Shown in pieces: positions 18,105 through 26,741 of a stretch of DNA of 64,000 nucleotides. Position 1 is the stretch's first letter. Each line of letters opens with the position of its first letter. The notes under the pieces were generated by a model. That model was not told the origin of the DNA, did not search any database, and was given only the letters and a program-made list of their open reading frames with translations. The stretch is from positions 1 through 64,000 of the forward strand of contig JAUIAD010000001.1 in NCBI GenBank assembly GCA_030425685.1. The letters are read 5' to 3'. This DNA is from Gammaproteobacteria bacterium. GTDB lineage: Bacteria > Pseudomonadota > Gammaproteobacteria > Coxiellales > Coxiellaceae. Made by a program: the position numbers and the translations under genes.

Positions 18105-18125
18105 AAGCCCCGGGGTTTCGGGCTT
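18105..18125 (+). terminator. Possible hairpin terminator after the DUF2845 gene
   Basis: AAGCCC and GGGCTT arms surround a short G/T loop just after the stop of the 17767-18099 gene. There is no good U-tract downstream on the plus strand, so this is a weak candidate. Confidence 0.35.
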
Positions 18126-18192
18126 AATATGAACTTAAAAATTTTTCAGGGTAGTTTGATTTGGTAGGTCGTGATGTAACTGTTTGATTTAA

Positions 18193-18269
18193 TGGTGGCT
18201 ATGGGTGGACTTGAACCACCGACCCCAGCATTATGAATGCTGTGCTCTAACCAACTGAGCTACATAGCC
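18193..18269 (-). tRNA. tRNA-Met (anticodon CAT, elongator type)
   Basis: On the minus strand a complete 77-base cloverleaf can be folded: acceptor GGCTATG pairing with CATAGCC, D-arm GCTCAGTTGGTTAGAGC, anticodon arm CAGCATTCATAATGCTG with CAT in the loop, T-arm GGTGGTTCAAGTCCACC, and an encoded CCA end. The body closely resembles the elongator tRNA-Met of enterobacteria. A CAT anticodon could also belong to tRNA-Ile2 (lysidine-modified), but the acceptor and anticodon-arm sequence favour Met. Confidence 0.93.
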
Positions 18270-18395
18270 ACGCTGTGGAACATGGATTTTGCTGATTTGT
18301 GCCTCTTTTGTCAAGTCTCTTTTGTTGTTTGTTGAGGTTTTAAGCGCCAAATAATTTGTTCAATATATGGATAGTAATTTGTGTTGGCCCACGGT

Positions 18396-19139
18396 TTATA
18401 TTGAAAGCCGTTTAAATATTTTTTCAGGAATAAGACGAATAATTTGCATTATTGGGCGCCAGAAAAATGGTGTGTAAAGAACGTCTTTCTTTTTATTATT
18501 CGCCTTGATAATGGATTGCGCTACTTTTAGTGGTTTGGCAAACAATAGATTTTTTTTCAATTCAGCTGTCATTGGCGTATCAACAAAGCCGGGTTTGACG
18601 GTAAGCACCGAGATGCCTTCTTTGTATAGGCGGTTGCGTAACCCTTGTAGATAGACGCTTAAGGCGGATTTTGCGCTGCCGTAAATATAGTTGTCCTGTC
18701 GTCCACGGTCGCCGGCGACGGAGGAAATAACAATAATGGATCCTGATTTTTTAGCTTGCATATGCGGTACGACATGGGTAAGTAACGATACGGCGCTGAG
18801 AAAATTGGTATTTATTTCTTCCTGTATTTTGGCGAAGTTGTCTTCTATCTCTTTTTGTTTCGGCAGAGAGCCGTGCGCAATAATAATTTGATCGATGCCA
18901 CCCATATGTTTGACAGCAGTATTAATCACCTCAGCATGACGTGAAAAATCATTAGCATCGAGCATGTCGGCATAGATGTCAGCTTGGGTGCGTAGTTTTA
19001 AATCCTGTGATAAAGCATTTAGCCGTTGTGCATTTCTGGCTAAGAGGTATAAACGATGGTTGTCTTGCGCGTATTGTTTTATTATTGCTTTGGCAATAGC
19101 AGATGTTGCGCCGACAATTAGGATATTTTTTTTATTCAT
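18396..19139 (-). CDS. dprE2: Short-chain dehydrogenase, DprE2-like
   Basis: 247-residue SDR: nucleotide-binding GATSAIA at residues 10-16 and catalytic Y153-x-x-x-K157, with Ser139/140 before it. In mycobacteria DprE2 reduces the 2-keto intermediate made by DprE1 to yield decaprenyl-phosphoryl arabinose. Its start overlaps the stop of the DprE1-like gene by 4 bases (ATGA), and a UbiA-type transferase lies in the same operon; this context, rather than the SDR fold, supports the name. The lipid carrier here need not be decaprenyl. Confidence 0.75.
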   Translation of the reverse strand: MNKKNILIVGATSAIAKAIIKQYAQDNHRLYLLARNAQRLNALSQDLKLRTQADIYADMLDANDFSRHAEVINTAVKHMGGIDQIIIAHGSLPKQKEIEDNFAKIQEEINTNFLSAVSLLTHVVPHMQAKKSGSIIVISSVAGDRGRQDNYIYGSAKSALSVYLQGLRNRLYKEGISVLTVKPGFVDTPMTAELKKNLLFAKPLKVAQSIIKANNKKKDVLYTPFFWRPIMQIIRLIPEKIFKRLSI

Positions 19140-20443
19140 AGTTGTAACACCCTGCGAGAAAAGTTAGAGGAAAATTTAGGATCAACAAAATCTTTAAACT
19201 TCCTTAAGTTTTGATATTGTGCCGAAAAGTTATCGGCCTTCATACGTGCGTCTTTTGCTGGATATAGTCGCCCATTATATTCTAATAAAATTACATCAAG
19301 CAAACTTAACAGCTCTAGTGTTTTTTCGCCTTTATTCGGGAAATCTAATGCAAGTGTTACGCCCTCTTTCGGGAAAGATAATAGGCCGTTAGACGTTTTA
19401 TTACCAAAGGTTTTTAATACGGATAAAAATGACCCCTGCCCTGATCTGACGATAACTTGTAATAATTTTTTTAACGCTGATAAGGCATTTTCCATTGGTA
19501 AGACAAATTGATATTGAAAGAAACCGCGTTTGCCGTAAATGCGATTCCATTGTTTGATATTATCAAGTGGGAAGAAAAACTTGCGAAAATGCTGCAGTTT
19601 TATATTTTTTTGTTTTACGGAGCGTTTAAAGTAAACGCTATTGAAACTCTTCATCGTTAGTTTGTTTAAAGTAAAACTGGGGAAGTTTATCGGCACCGTC
19701 ATGGACTTTTTCTCTAAGGAGCTTAAGTTTTTTTGGTTAAGCGAGTTGCCGAGCCAATTTGCTCTTAAATACATGCCTCGTCCCATTTTCTTGCCGCTTG
19801 CTTGGCAATCGAGCCAGGCAACGGTATGTTCGAATTGATTAACAGATTCGTTATTAATGGCGAAGAACTCAGCTAAGCTGTAAAAGGGCAGCGTTTCTGA
19901 GACTAGGTAAGGATTGGTAATCTTTTTTAAACAAATATCTGCCCATAAAATTAGGCCTGTAAGGCCAAGTCCACCGATGGTAGCATAAAATAAATCGCTG
20001 TTCTCTTCAGGAGAGCAGATAATAATATTATTATCCGAACGCAATAAAGCCAATTTTTTTACGTGACAGCCAAAAGAGCCAGCTTGGTGGTGGTTTTTTC
20101 CATGAATATCATTGGCAATGGCGCCGCCGACAGTAACATATTCAGTGCCGGGAACAACGGGTAGCATAAAGCCTCTGGGGACAAAAGCATTAGAAATATC
20201 TTTAAATACCGCCCCTGCTTCGCAACGTAGTACTCCAGATATCTCATCAAAATGTATAAAATGATTAATTGGTTGGGTAAATAAAATAGTTTCCTCGTGG
20301 TTTAAACAGACATCGCCATAACTTCGCCCCATTCCGTAAGGGATGACCGGAGATTTTTTTAGCAAACCCTGTTGGTCAGCCCAGTGCACAGAGACGACTT
20401 TTTTAGGTTTCCCTTTGGGGCAGTTGTTCCAACTGTTGAACAT
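19136..20443 (-). CDS. dprE1: FAD-dependent oxidase, DprE1-like (decaprenylphosphoryl-ribose 2'-oxidase family)
   Basis: 435 residues. The FAD-binding (PCMH) part shows GMGRSYGD at residues 37-44 and VGGAIANDIHGKNHH at about 105-119; the C-terminal substrate domain ends with GRLYPAKDARM and a SRRVLQL tail, as in DprE1 proteins. The family oxidises the 2'-hydroxyl of polyprenyl-phosphoryl ribose. From memory of the mycobacterial sequence, the benzothiazinone-target Cys in the NICVDFP segment aligns with Ala365 here (TLALDFP). The operon with DprE2-like, GtrA-like and UbiA-like genes supports the assignment. Confidence 0.82.
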   Translation of the reverse strand: MFNSWNNCPKGKPKKVVSVHWADQQGLLKKSPVIPYGMGRSYGDVCLNHEETILFTQPINHFIHFDEISGVLRCEAGAVFKDISNAFVPRGFMLPVVPGTEYVTVGGAIANDIHGKNHHQAGSFGCHVKKLALLRSDNNIIICSPEENSDLFYATIGGLGLTGLILWADICLKKITNPYLVSETLPFYSLAEFFAINNESVNQFEHTVAWLDCQASGKKMGRGMYLRANWLGNSLNQKNLSSLEKKSMTVPINFPSFTLNKLTMKSFNSVYFKRSVKQKNIKLQHFRKFFFPLDNIKQWNRIYGKRGFFQYQFVLPMENALSALKKLLQVIVRSGQGSFLSVLKTFGNKTSNGLLSFPKEGVTLALDFPNKGEKTLELLSLLDVILLEYNGRLYPAKDARMKADNFSAQYQNLRKFKDFVDPKFSSNFSRRVLQL

Positions 20444-20473
20444 CGAGTGTAAATCCTTTTAATAATACCTTTT

Positions 20474-20887
20474 CTATTTAAATGAAAGATATTTATGTCC
20501 TAAATAACTGGTAAATGCTGGAAAGCAAATTCCAATAAAATGTGCATATTCTTCAATAAGAAATTGATTGGCAAGCAAGTGGGGAAAAACGTAATGCGAA
20601 AGCAGTAAGCTTATAAAGATGGTTTGTATCATGCCAATCATGCTAATAATAAAAAAATAAAAGGCTTGCTTTGCCAAGTTGTTTTGTTTTGCTTCAAAAA
20701 CAAAAAGTCGCGATAAGGTATAAGCGGTAATCATGCGAAATAAGTATGCGACAATGATAGAGGGCGTGTATGCCATATAAAGCCCAAGAAAAATACGTGA
20801 AGCGAAGTTTATTCCTGCGGCAGCGATGCAGGAAAGGATGTAGATAAGAAAGCGATAATTAAGGTAAGTTTTTTTGATAATTTCCAT
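20474..20887 (-). CDS. GtrA-family small membrane protein
   Basis: 137 residues with four predicted membrane spans, typical of GtrA. The family is linked to translocation of polyprenyl-phosphate sugars, and in Mycobacterium a GtrA-like gene adjoins dprE1. Here it sits between the DprE1-like and UbiA-like genes, 30 bases from each. Inferred role: moving the polyprenyl-phosphoryl pentose across the inner membrane. A GtrB-type transferase lies nearby at 25521, so pairing with that enzyme is an alternative. Confidence 0.75.
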   Translation of the reverse strand: MEIIKKTYLNYRFLIYILSCIAAAGINFASRIFLGLYMAYTPSIIVAYLFRMITAYTLSRLFVFEAKQNNLAKQAFYFFIISMIGMIQTIFISLLLSHYVFPHLLANQFLIEEYAHFIGICFPAFTSYLGHKYLSFK

Positions 20888-20918
20888 CGGGTATCTCTTT
20901 CCTTGCCAAGTCCTTTAG

Positions 20919-22346
20919 CTAGGTGATTGCTAGTATGGTAAAAACTAGCACGGCAATACCATGAATAATGGATGTGACGTCTTTAATGGCGAATAGTACC
21001 GGATCTTCGTTCATTTCACCACGTCCAGCCATAAACCACAGGTAAATAATCCAGGAAAAAATAACTAGCAAGGCACCCCATAGCCATTGTGGACTATGAT
21101 ATAAAGGGATAACGGCGCTGGAATTAATGTAGAGAGCTAGAATAACGATAGACATAAATCCTGCAGCGATGCCAAAGCAGCGAATCATTATTTGGTCTGA
21201 TGTTTTGTAACCTTTGTCTAGCATTTCGGTTAGGTTTTTGGCAACCAGTTTGGAAAGCTCGACGTCCCTTTTTAAAAAGGCCAAACTTAAAAAGAAGAAA
21301 ATAGAGAACATTAACAGCCAGCTAGAAAATGCTGCATTTAATGCAGTAATGCCGGCAATAATCCGCAGAGTATATAAAATAGATAATGTAAATACATCGA
21401 GTAACGCTTTTTGTTTTAGCGCAAATGAGTAGGATAGTGTAAGAATATAATAGGCAATAATGGTAAGGATAAAAGCGGTATTAAGTAATAGTGCCGCGAT
21501 AATAACCGCCAAAGCTAGCAGCGAAACAGTGCCAAGCATGCCGGCTGGTATCGATAAATCGCCAGCTGCCAGGGGCCGTTTGCATTTCGTGTCATGTTGA
21601 CGATCTACGTCCAGATCGACTAAGTCATTTAAGAGATAAACGCTGCCAGCTGTTAGGCAAAAGACTAAGAAAGCAATAATGGTGCTTATAATGGCATTGC
21701 ATGAAGTGTATAAATGTGCCGCTAAAAGAGGGAAAACTACCAAGAGGTTTTTGGCAAACTGATGAACGCGAATGGCTTTAAAAAAAGTGCGTAAGCTATT
21801 TTTGCGCTTGTCAAATACAAGAGCGTCCTTATTAATGGCATAAGCTTTTTGGGTGACAGATGCTGTAGCATTAACAATAAGTACATCTTTTGCCTGCTCC
21901 CACACGGGGAGGTCATCACTTGAGTTGCCTGCATAGCTAAATTTCTTATTACCAAATTGCTCACTTAAGCGAGCTGCTTTATTTGCTGCCTTAAGGTTAT
22001 GCTCTGCGTCGCTGGCAATGGTGTCGTCAAATAGGTTTGTACTTTTAGCTATAGAGTCAGCAACCTGCTTATTTGCTGCGGTGGCTAAGTAAATTGGCCT
22101 TGCTAGTTTTTTCTGCTCGTTCAAGTGGTTTAAGAGTTGTTTATTAAATGGGAGCTCAATCGCTGTAATATCGACAAGTGATGCAAGGCGATATTTAAAA
22201 TAGGCCCGGCCTTTGTTTAAGGAGGCAAGACATTTTAGAAAGAGTAGCGGGTGGGATATCAATAATCTCCAGCACAACTCCCATAGTGTGTCTGTGCGTA
22301 GAAGCGTTCCGTCTAGATCAATACACAGTGGGTCGTTGTTTTTCAT
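20919..22346 (-). CDS. HAD phosphatase-UbiA prenyltransferase fusion (phosphoribosyl-polyprenyl-phosphate synthase-like)
   Basis: 475 residues in two parts. The N-terminal ~190 residues are a HAD-like domain (DLDGTLLRTD near residue 10; NSSDDLPVW near 140). The C-terminal ~290 residues are a UbiA-type integral membrane prenyltransferase with the Asp-rich motif NDLVDLDVDRQHDTK near residue 239 and about eight spans. The mycobacterial homologue of the UbiA part transfers phosphoribose from PRPP to decaprenyl phosphate, and a separate phosphatase then removes the 5-phosphate. The fused HAD domain may supply that phosphatase step (inference). First gene of the minus-strand set; divergent from manC. 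Confidence 0.78.
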   Translation of the reverse strand: MKNNDPLCIDLDGTLLRTDTLWELCWRLLISHPLLFLKCLASLNKGRAYFKYRLASLVDITAIELPFNKQLLNHLNEQKKLARPIYLATAANKQVADSIAKSTNLFDDTIASDAEHNLKAANKAARLSEQFGNKKFSYAGNSSDDLPVWEQAKDVLIVNATASVTQKAYAINKDALVFDKRKNSLRTFFKAIRVHQFAKNLLVVFPLLAAHLYTSCNAIISTIIAFLVFCLTAGSVYLLNDLVDLDVDRQHDTKCKRPLAAGDLSIPAGMLGTVSLLALAVIIAALLLNTAFILTIIAYYILTLSYSFALKQKALLDVFTLSILYTLRIIAGITALNAAFSSWLLMFSIFFFLSLAFLKRDVELSKLVAKNLTEMLDKGYKTSDQIMIRCFGIAAGFMSIVILALYINSSAVIPLYHSPQWLWGALLVIFSWIIYLWFMAGRGEMNEDPVLFAIKDVTSIIHGIAVLVFTILAIT

Positions 22347-22587
22347 ATTATGAAGACCATGGAGAGGCGATTATTATTTTATTATCTGCTCAAATAATAC
22401 TTTAACTCTAGATAGGGCGCAAGTGTCATTAAAGTGCGCTGGCGAGGTGGGTATATGCTTTACAGAAACAATAGATGTCTATAGAATCAAAGCCAGTTGG
22501 GCTGCCTGTTTGTGGTGGGTCGAAGGAGAGCTAGGCATTCAATTTTGCAAGCCGTGCTGTTAAAAGCGGAATAAACTTGGAGTTAAT

Positions 22588-24021
22588 ATGGAAAAAAGGA
22601 TTGTCCCCGTCATTTTAGCTGGTGGAAGTGGAACGCGGCTGTGGCCTTTGTCTCGAGAAGGTTATCCCAAGCAGTTTTGTTGTTTGTTTGGTGATGCTTC
22701 TTTATTGCAGCAAACAGCAGAAAGAGCTAATTATGTTTCCGGCGGTGCTGACTTAATTGTTGTGACCAACGACAAATATTATTTCCTCTGCAAAGATCAG
22801 TTAGATGCGATGGGTATTAAGAATGCTCATTTTATTCTCGAGCCATGCTCGCGTAATACAGCACCGGCTATTTTATTAGCGGCAGCTTATGCGAAAGAGC
22901 ATATCTGTTCTGACGCTACCTTATTGATCATGCCATCTGATCATCATCTTAATGATTATTCTAGTTTTAAAAGCGTTGTTGATTCTGCAGTGTCGTTTGC
23001 AGAGCAGGATAAGTTAGTTGTCTTTGGTGTGACACCGACAGCACCGAAAACCGGTTATGGTTATATTGAAGCAGGTGATAGTTTAAATGCGGAGTCATTT
23101 GCAGTTAAACGTTTTGTTGAAAAGCCCTCCTACGATGTCGCACAAGAGTATCTGGCGCAGGGAAGTTTCTATTGGAATAGTGGCATGTTTGTCTTTAGTG
23201 CGCAGTCTTATTTAAAAGAGTTAGAGCGCTATTCTAACGATATCTACACCAGTAGCCTGGCGGCCTTTCAATCGACAACCGTAGAGAATAATTATTTCCG
23301 TGTTGATGCTAGTTTTGCCGATTGTCGCAGTGCTTCTATTGACTATGAGGTGATGGAAAAAACTGATAATGCCGTGGTATTACCATTAGCAGTGAGTTGG
23401 AATGACTTAGGCTGCTGGTCTTCTGTTGCTGAATCAGGTGAAATTGATGATAACGGTAATGTCTATCGTGGTGATGTGTTATCGCGTGATAGTCAAAATT
23501 GCTTTTTAAGTTCGGAAGAGCGGCGTGTTGTTGCCATTGGTGTTAAAGACCAGGTGATTGTCAGTACACCAGATGCAGTGTTGGTAGCGGACAAGTCGTA
23601 TTCCCAGGATGTAAAAAAGCTTGTCGAGCAAATGAAACAACAGTCCGACCCCGTTGCGACAGAGCACCGACGCGTTTATCGCCCTTGGGGTTTTTATGAA
23701 ACGCTGGCATTAGGCCCCGGCTATCACGTTAAACGCCTGATGGTCAACCCAGGAGCGCGTTTGTCTTTGCAGTTGCACCATCATCGTAATGAGCATTGGG
23801 TGGTTGTTAAGGGTGAAGCGGAAGTGGTCAATGGTGAAAAGGTTTTTCGCCTTTATACCAATCAGTCGACTTATATTGATAAGGAAACAAAGCATCGTCT
23901 TAGTAATCCTACGGATGAGCCATTATTTGTTATTGAAGTGCAAAGTGGTACTTACTTAGGCGAAGATGATATTGAGCGTTTTGATGATGTTTATGGGCGT
24001 ACGGTTGCGGTTGATGCTTAG
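22588..24021 (+). CDS. manC: Mannose-1-phosphate guanylyltransferase / mannose-6-phosphate isomerase
   Basis: 477 residues, the usual length for the bifunctional type II enzyme. The nucleotidyltransferase signature [20 protein letters not shown] is at residues 11-30, and the C-terminal isomerase cupin has LSLQLHHHRNEHW near residue 392. It makes GDP-mannose, the precursor used by Gmd and Rmd at 53-55 kb. GGAG lies 6 bases before the ATG. The 240-bp gap to the divergent UbiA-like gene should hold promoters; I could not pick one convincingly. Confidence 0.93.
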   Translation: MEKRIVPVILAGGSGTRLWPLSREGYPKQFCCLFGDASLLQQTAERANYVSGGADLIVVTNDKYYFLCKDQLDAMGIKNAHFILEPCSRNTAPAILLAAAYAKEHICSDATLLIMPSDHHLNDYSSFKSVVDSAVSFAEQDKLVVFGVTPTAPKTGYGYIEAGDSLNAESFAVKRFVEKPSYDVAQEYLAQGSFYWNSGMFVFSAQSYLKELERYSNDIYTSSLAAFQSTTVENNYFRVDASFADCRSASIDYEVMEKTDNAVVLPLAVSWNDLGCWSSVAESGEIDDNGNVYRGDVLSRDSQNCFLSSEERRVVAIGVKDQVIVSTPDAVLVADKSYSQDVKKLVEQMKQQSDPVATEHRRVYRPWGFYETLALGPGYHVKRLMVNPGARLSLQLHHHRNEHWVVVKGEAEVVNGEKVFRLYTNQSTYIDKETKHRLSNPTDEPLFVIEVQSGTYLGEDDIERFDDVYGRTVAVDA

Positions 24022-24047
24022 CTATATATAGGGATTAATAATCTATT

Positions 24048-25517
24048 ATGGAGGTAGCAAGCTCACGCAAAGCGATTCGGCAATATAGTTTAAGAAAAAA
24101 GACTACTTTTATTGTATTGTCGGCGTTAATTTTATTTGTTTTCTTACAGTGTTTTGTATTGGCGACGGTGTCTGAATATGGGGATGATGTAGGCTTTAGA
24201 CGAATTGCCGCATCTTATCCTTATTTTGGCTATATTATTAGTCGCTATCTGATGTGGAGTTCTAGACTAACGACAGACTCCGCTCTCTATTTTATTCAAA
24301 AAATGCCGCTGTCGGTTAGCATGTATCTTTGGCGTATTTTAGATGGAGCGCTTATTATTGCCTATAGCTATTCCATTAGTCGCATCACCTTAGGCCCTTT
24401 AAAAAATTGGACTAAGCAACATAACCTGTCCTATTTAGTGATATTGTTTCTAACGGGTTACTTGTGTACGGGGCTTTTGTTAAAGGCCTTCTTTTGGAAA
24501 GTTGGTTCTATTAATTATTTATGGCCTACTGCTTTTGCTTTATTGGCGTTTGTTCGCTTTAGTGATTATTTTCTTTTTGATGCTGAGTTCCCATCGGCAT
24601 TTTACTTTTCTCTTGCGATGATTGCTTTTATTTGGGCTGGGGTTGGTCATGAGCAGGTAGCGTTAATTATGCTAGGTTTTTCAGTGTTAATGGCAGCGGT
24701 TTCTTTTTATAAGAAGTCACTGAACTGGAAACTTTGCTTATGGCTTTTTCTATCGGTTGCTTTTGTTTTACTACATGTATTGTCGCCAGGAAATAATCAC
24801 CGTTTTTATCACGAGACCCACCATTGGTTTCCCGCTTTTTCTTCGTTAACATTTGAGCAGCACTTATTTGTTGGTTATACATGGATGATCAACACTATTT
24901 TTCATACTAATGCTGTTCTTATATTTTTGCTGAGTTTGTTGGCCACGGTTCAGCTTTATTTTCATTCACCATTTAACTCAGCAACAGCAAAGTACTGGTA
25001 TCTTTTGCCGGCGTTAGCGTTAGGTATTTTTATATTTTCCAATAGCACTGTGCATTTTTCACCGTATAATGATGTGCATAAGCTGTTTTTTGACTTTCAG
25101 AGCGTCAAGCTAACGGATCTGACCAAAATAGGCAATGTGGCGCAGCCTTATTATTCTCATCGTGTTATTGATTGGTTTCCTTATATTTTCTGGTCAATAT
25201 ATTTTTGTTTTTTAGTTGTGCTTTCTTGTGTGGGTATTGCTGATGTGAGAAAAAGAACAGCGATGTTATTTTGCTATATTGGTGCGGTGGGAAGTTTGTT
25301 CGTTATGTTTTTTTCACCGACAATATATGCCTCGGGTGTTAGAACATCGATGGTATTTGATACGCTGATGTTGATTGGTATTTGTTTTTTGTTGAGTGAA
25401 TTAAAAAATAGGCTTAGTTTGTGGTTGGTGTTGTTAGTATTAATACAGCCTGTTTTGCATTTTCTGCGCGTTTGGCATATTTTGCATCGGCATAATCCGT
25501 GGCATATATTTTTTTGA
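24048..25517 (+). CDS. Polytopic membrane protein, GT-C/DUF6056-like
   Basis: 489 residues, about 10-11 membrane spans. An acidic pair in the first large loop (YGDDVGFRR, residues ~44-52) resembles the catalytic Asp position of GT-C glycosyltransferases and of DUF6056 proteins. It starts 26 bases after manC and converges with a GtrB-type gene, with 3 bases between stops. A serotype-type glycosyltransferase working with GtrA/GtrB-like partners is a reasonable but unproven reading; an O-antigen polymerase-like role cannot be excluded. Confidence 0.6.
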   Translation: MEVASSRKAIRQYSLRKKTTFIVLSALILFVFLQCFVLATVSEYGDDVGFRRIAASYPYFGYIISRYLMWSSRLTTDSALYFIQKMPLSVSMYLWRILDGALIIAYSYSISRITLGPLKNWTKQHNLSYLVILFLTGYLCTGLLLKAFFWKVGSINYLWPTAFALLAFVRFSDYFLFDAEFPSAFYFSLAMIAFIWAGVGHEQVALIMLGFSVLMAAVSFYKKSLNWKLCLWLFLSVAFVLLHVLSPGNNHRFYHETHHWFPAFSSLTFEQHLFVGYTWMINTIFHTNAVLIFLLSLLATVQLYFHSPFNSATAKYWYLLPALALGIFIFSNSTVHFSPYNDVHKLFFDFQSVKLTDLTKIGNVAQPYYSHRVIDWFPYIFWSIYFCFLVVLSCVGIADVRKRTAMLFCYIGAVGSLFVMFFSPTIYASGVRTSMVFDTLMLIGICFLLSELKNRLSLWLVLLVLIQPVLHFLRVWHILHRHNPWHIFF

Positions 25518-25520
25518 GGG

Positions 25521-26519
25521 TTAGGTGAATAGCTCAGTATGGGCTGCATCGTTTGTTTTGCTGCCTTTTTCGCTAGGTGTTGTTTTTGTGCCATGATATT
25601 TGCGAATCAAATAAAGCGGTCTACGCTTTGTTTCCATATAAACGCGGCCAATATATTCGCCAAGCACACCGATGCCAATCAGTTGGACGCTGCCGACAAG
25701 TAGAACGGCCGTGAATATGGAAGCATAGCCTGGAAGGTCAATGCCAAATATCACCGTTCGGGCGATGATAAATAACGCGTAGATAAAGGTGACTAAGAAA
25801 CCAAGTGCGCCAATATAGGTCCAAAGTTTAAGGGGAATGGTGCTAAAGCTAGTAATACCTTCAAGAGCAAAGTTCCAAAGTTTCCAGCCGGCAAATTTTG
25901 AAGAGCCGGCAACGCGTGGGTTTCTCACATAATCTAAAGTAACCGTTTTAAATCCGACCCAAGCAAACAGCCCTTTCATAAAGCGTTGCTGCTCAGGGAG
26001 CTGCTTTAGGGCCTCGACAACGCAGCGATCCATTAAACGAAAATCACCAACATTGTCGGGGATGTGGATGGATGAAAGTTTATTATGTGCGCGATAAAAC
26101 ATTTCTGAGGATTTGCGTTTAAAGAAAGTATCCGAGCTGCGGTCAACCCGTCGTGCTAGCACAACTTCGGCGCCTTTGTGCCATTCATCGACCATTTTGA
26201 GTATCAATTCAGGTGGGTCTTGTAAGTCGGCATCGATGGGAATAACGGCGTCGCCAATGGCTTCGTTTATACCAGCTGTTAAGGCGGCTTCTTTGCCGAA
26301 ATTTCGTGATAATTCTAGGATACGAAAGCGTGGGTCTTTTTTGCTCAGGTGGATAAGTTTTTCTAAGGTTGTGTCTTTGCTGCCATCGTCGATACAGATG
26401 ACTTCGAAGGTTATATGCGGCAGTTTTAAGAAAATAGCTGAGATCGCTTGGTGGAAGGCGTCTATTGTTTGTTCTTCGTTGTGTAGGGGTACGATGATTG
26501 AGAGTATTTTTTTGTTCAT
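25521..26519 (-). CDS. GtrB/DPM1-like family 2 glycosyltransferase with C-terminal membrane anchor
   Basis: 332 residues. The GT2 domain has SIIVPLHNEE (7-16), DDGSKD (44-49) and DADLQDP (96-102), with a QQRFMKG segment typical of bactoprenol-phosphate glycosyltransferases, followed by two C-terminal spans (about 235-255 and 270-292). Such enzymes load glucose or a similar sugar on undecaprenyl phosphate for later transfer by a GT-C protein. Neighbouring polytopic proteins at 24048 and 26742 are candidate acceptor-side transferases; the GtrA-like gene at 20474 could be the flippase. Confidence 0.85.
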   Translation of the reverse strand: MNKKILSIIVPLHNEEQTIDAFHQAISAIFLKLPHITFEVICIDDGSKDTTLEKLIHLSKKDPRFRILELSRNFGKEAALTAGINEAIGDAVIPIDADLQDPPELILKMVDEWHKGAEVVLARRVDRSSDTFFKRKSSEMFYRAHNKLSSIHIPDNVGDFRLMDRCVVEALKQLPEQQRFMKGLFAWVGFKTVTLDYVRNPRVAGSSKFAGWKLWNFALEGITSFSTIPLKLWTYIGALGFLVTFIYALFIIARTVIFGIDLPGYASIFTAVLLVGSVQLIGIGVLGEYIGRVYMETKRRPLYLIRKYHGTKTTPSEKGSKTNDAAHTELFT

Positions 26520-26741
26520 ACGTCACTTTACTATATAGGTTTTTTGTTGAATTCTACAGTATTTGTAAGCTGTTTTCACTACTGGACTTCTAGTTTAGTT
26601 GTTCTGTGCAATATTGTTTGCATAGCAACAAATACAATGTTATTAAAGAAGTTTATAATACTGGTTTTTTTGATTTTGCACGCATTATTAAAAAGCTATT
26701 CTATAAAATTTCTCAATCATATAAAATTGGAATATATTAAA

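Noticed and set aside
26113-26538. 141-residue plus-strand frame opposite the GtrB-like gene
   Set aside because: Fully antisense to a convincing GT2 gene; composition looks like a mirror of that coding frame.
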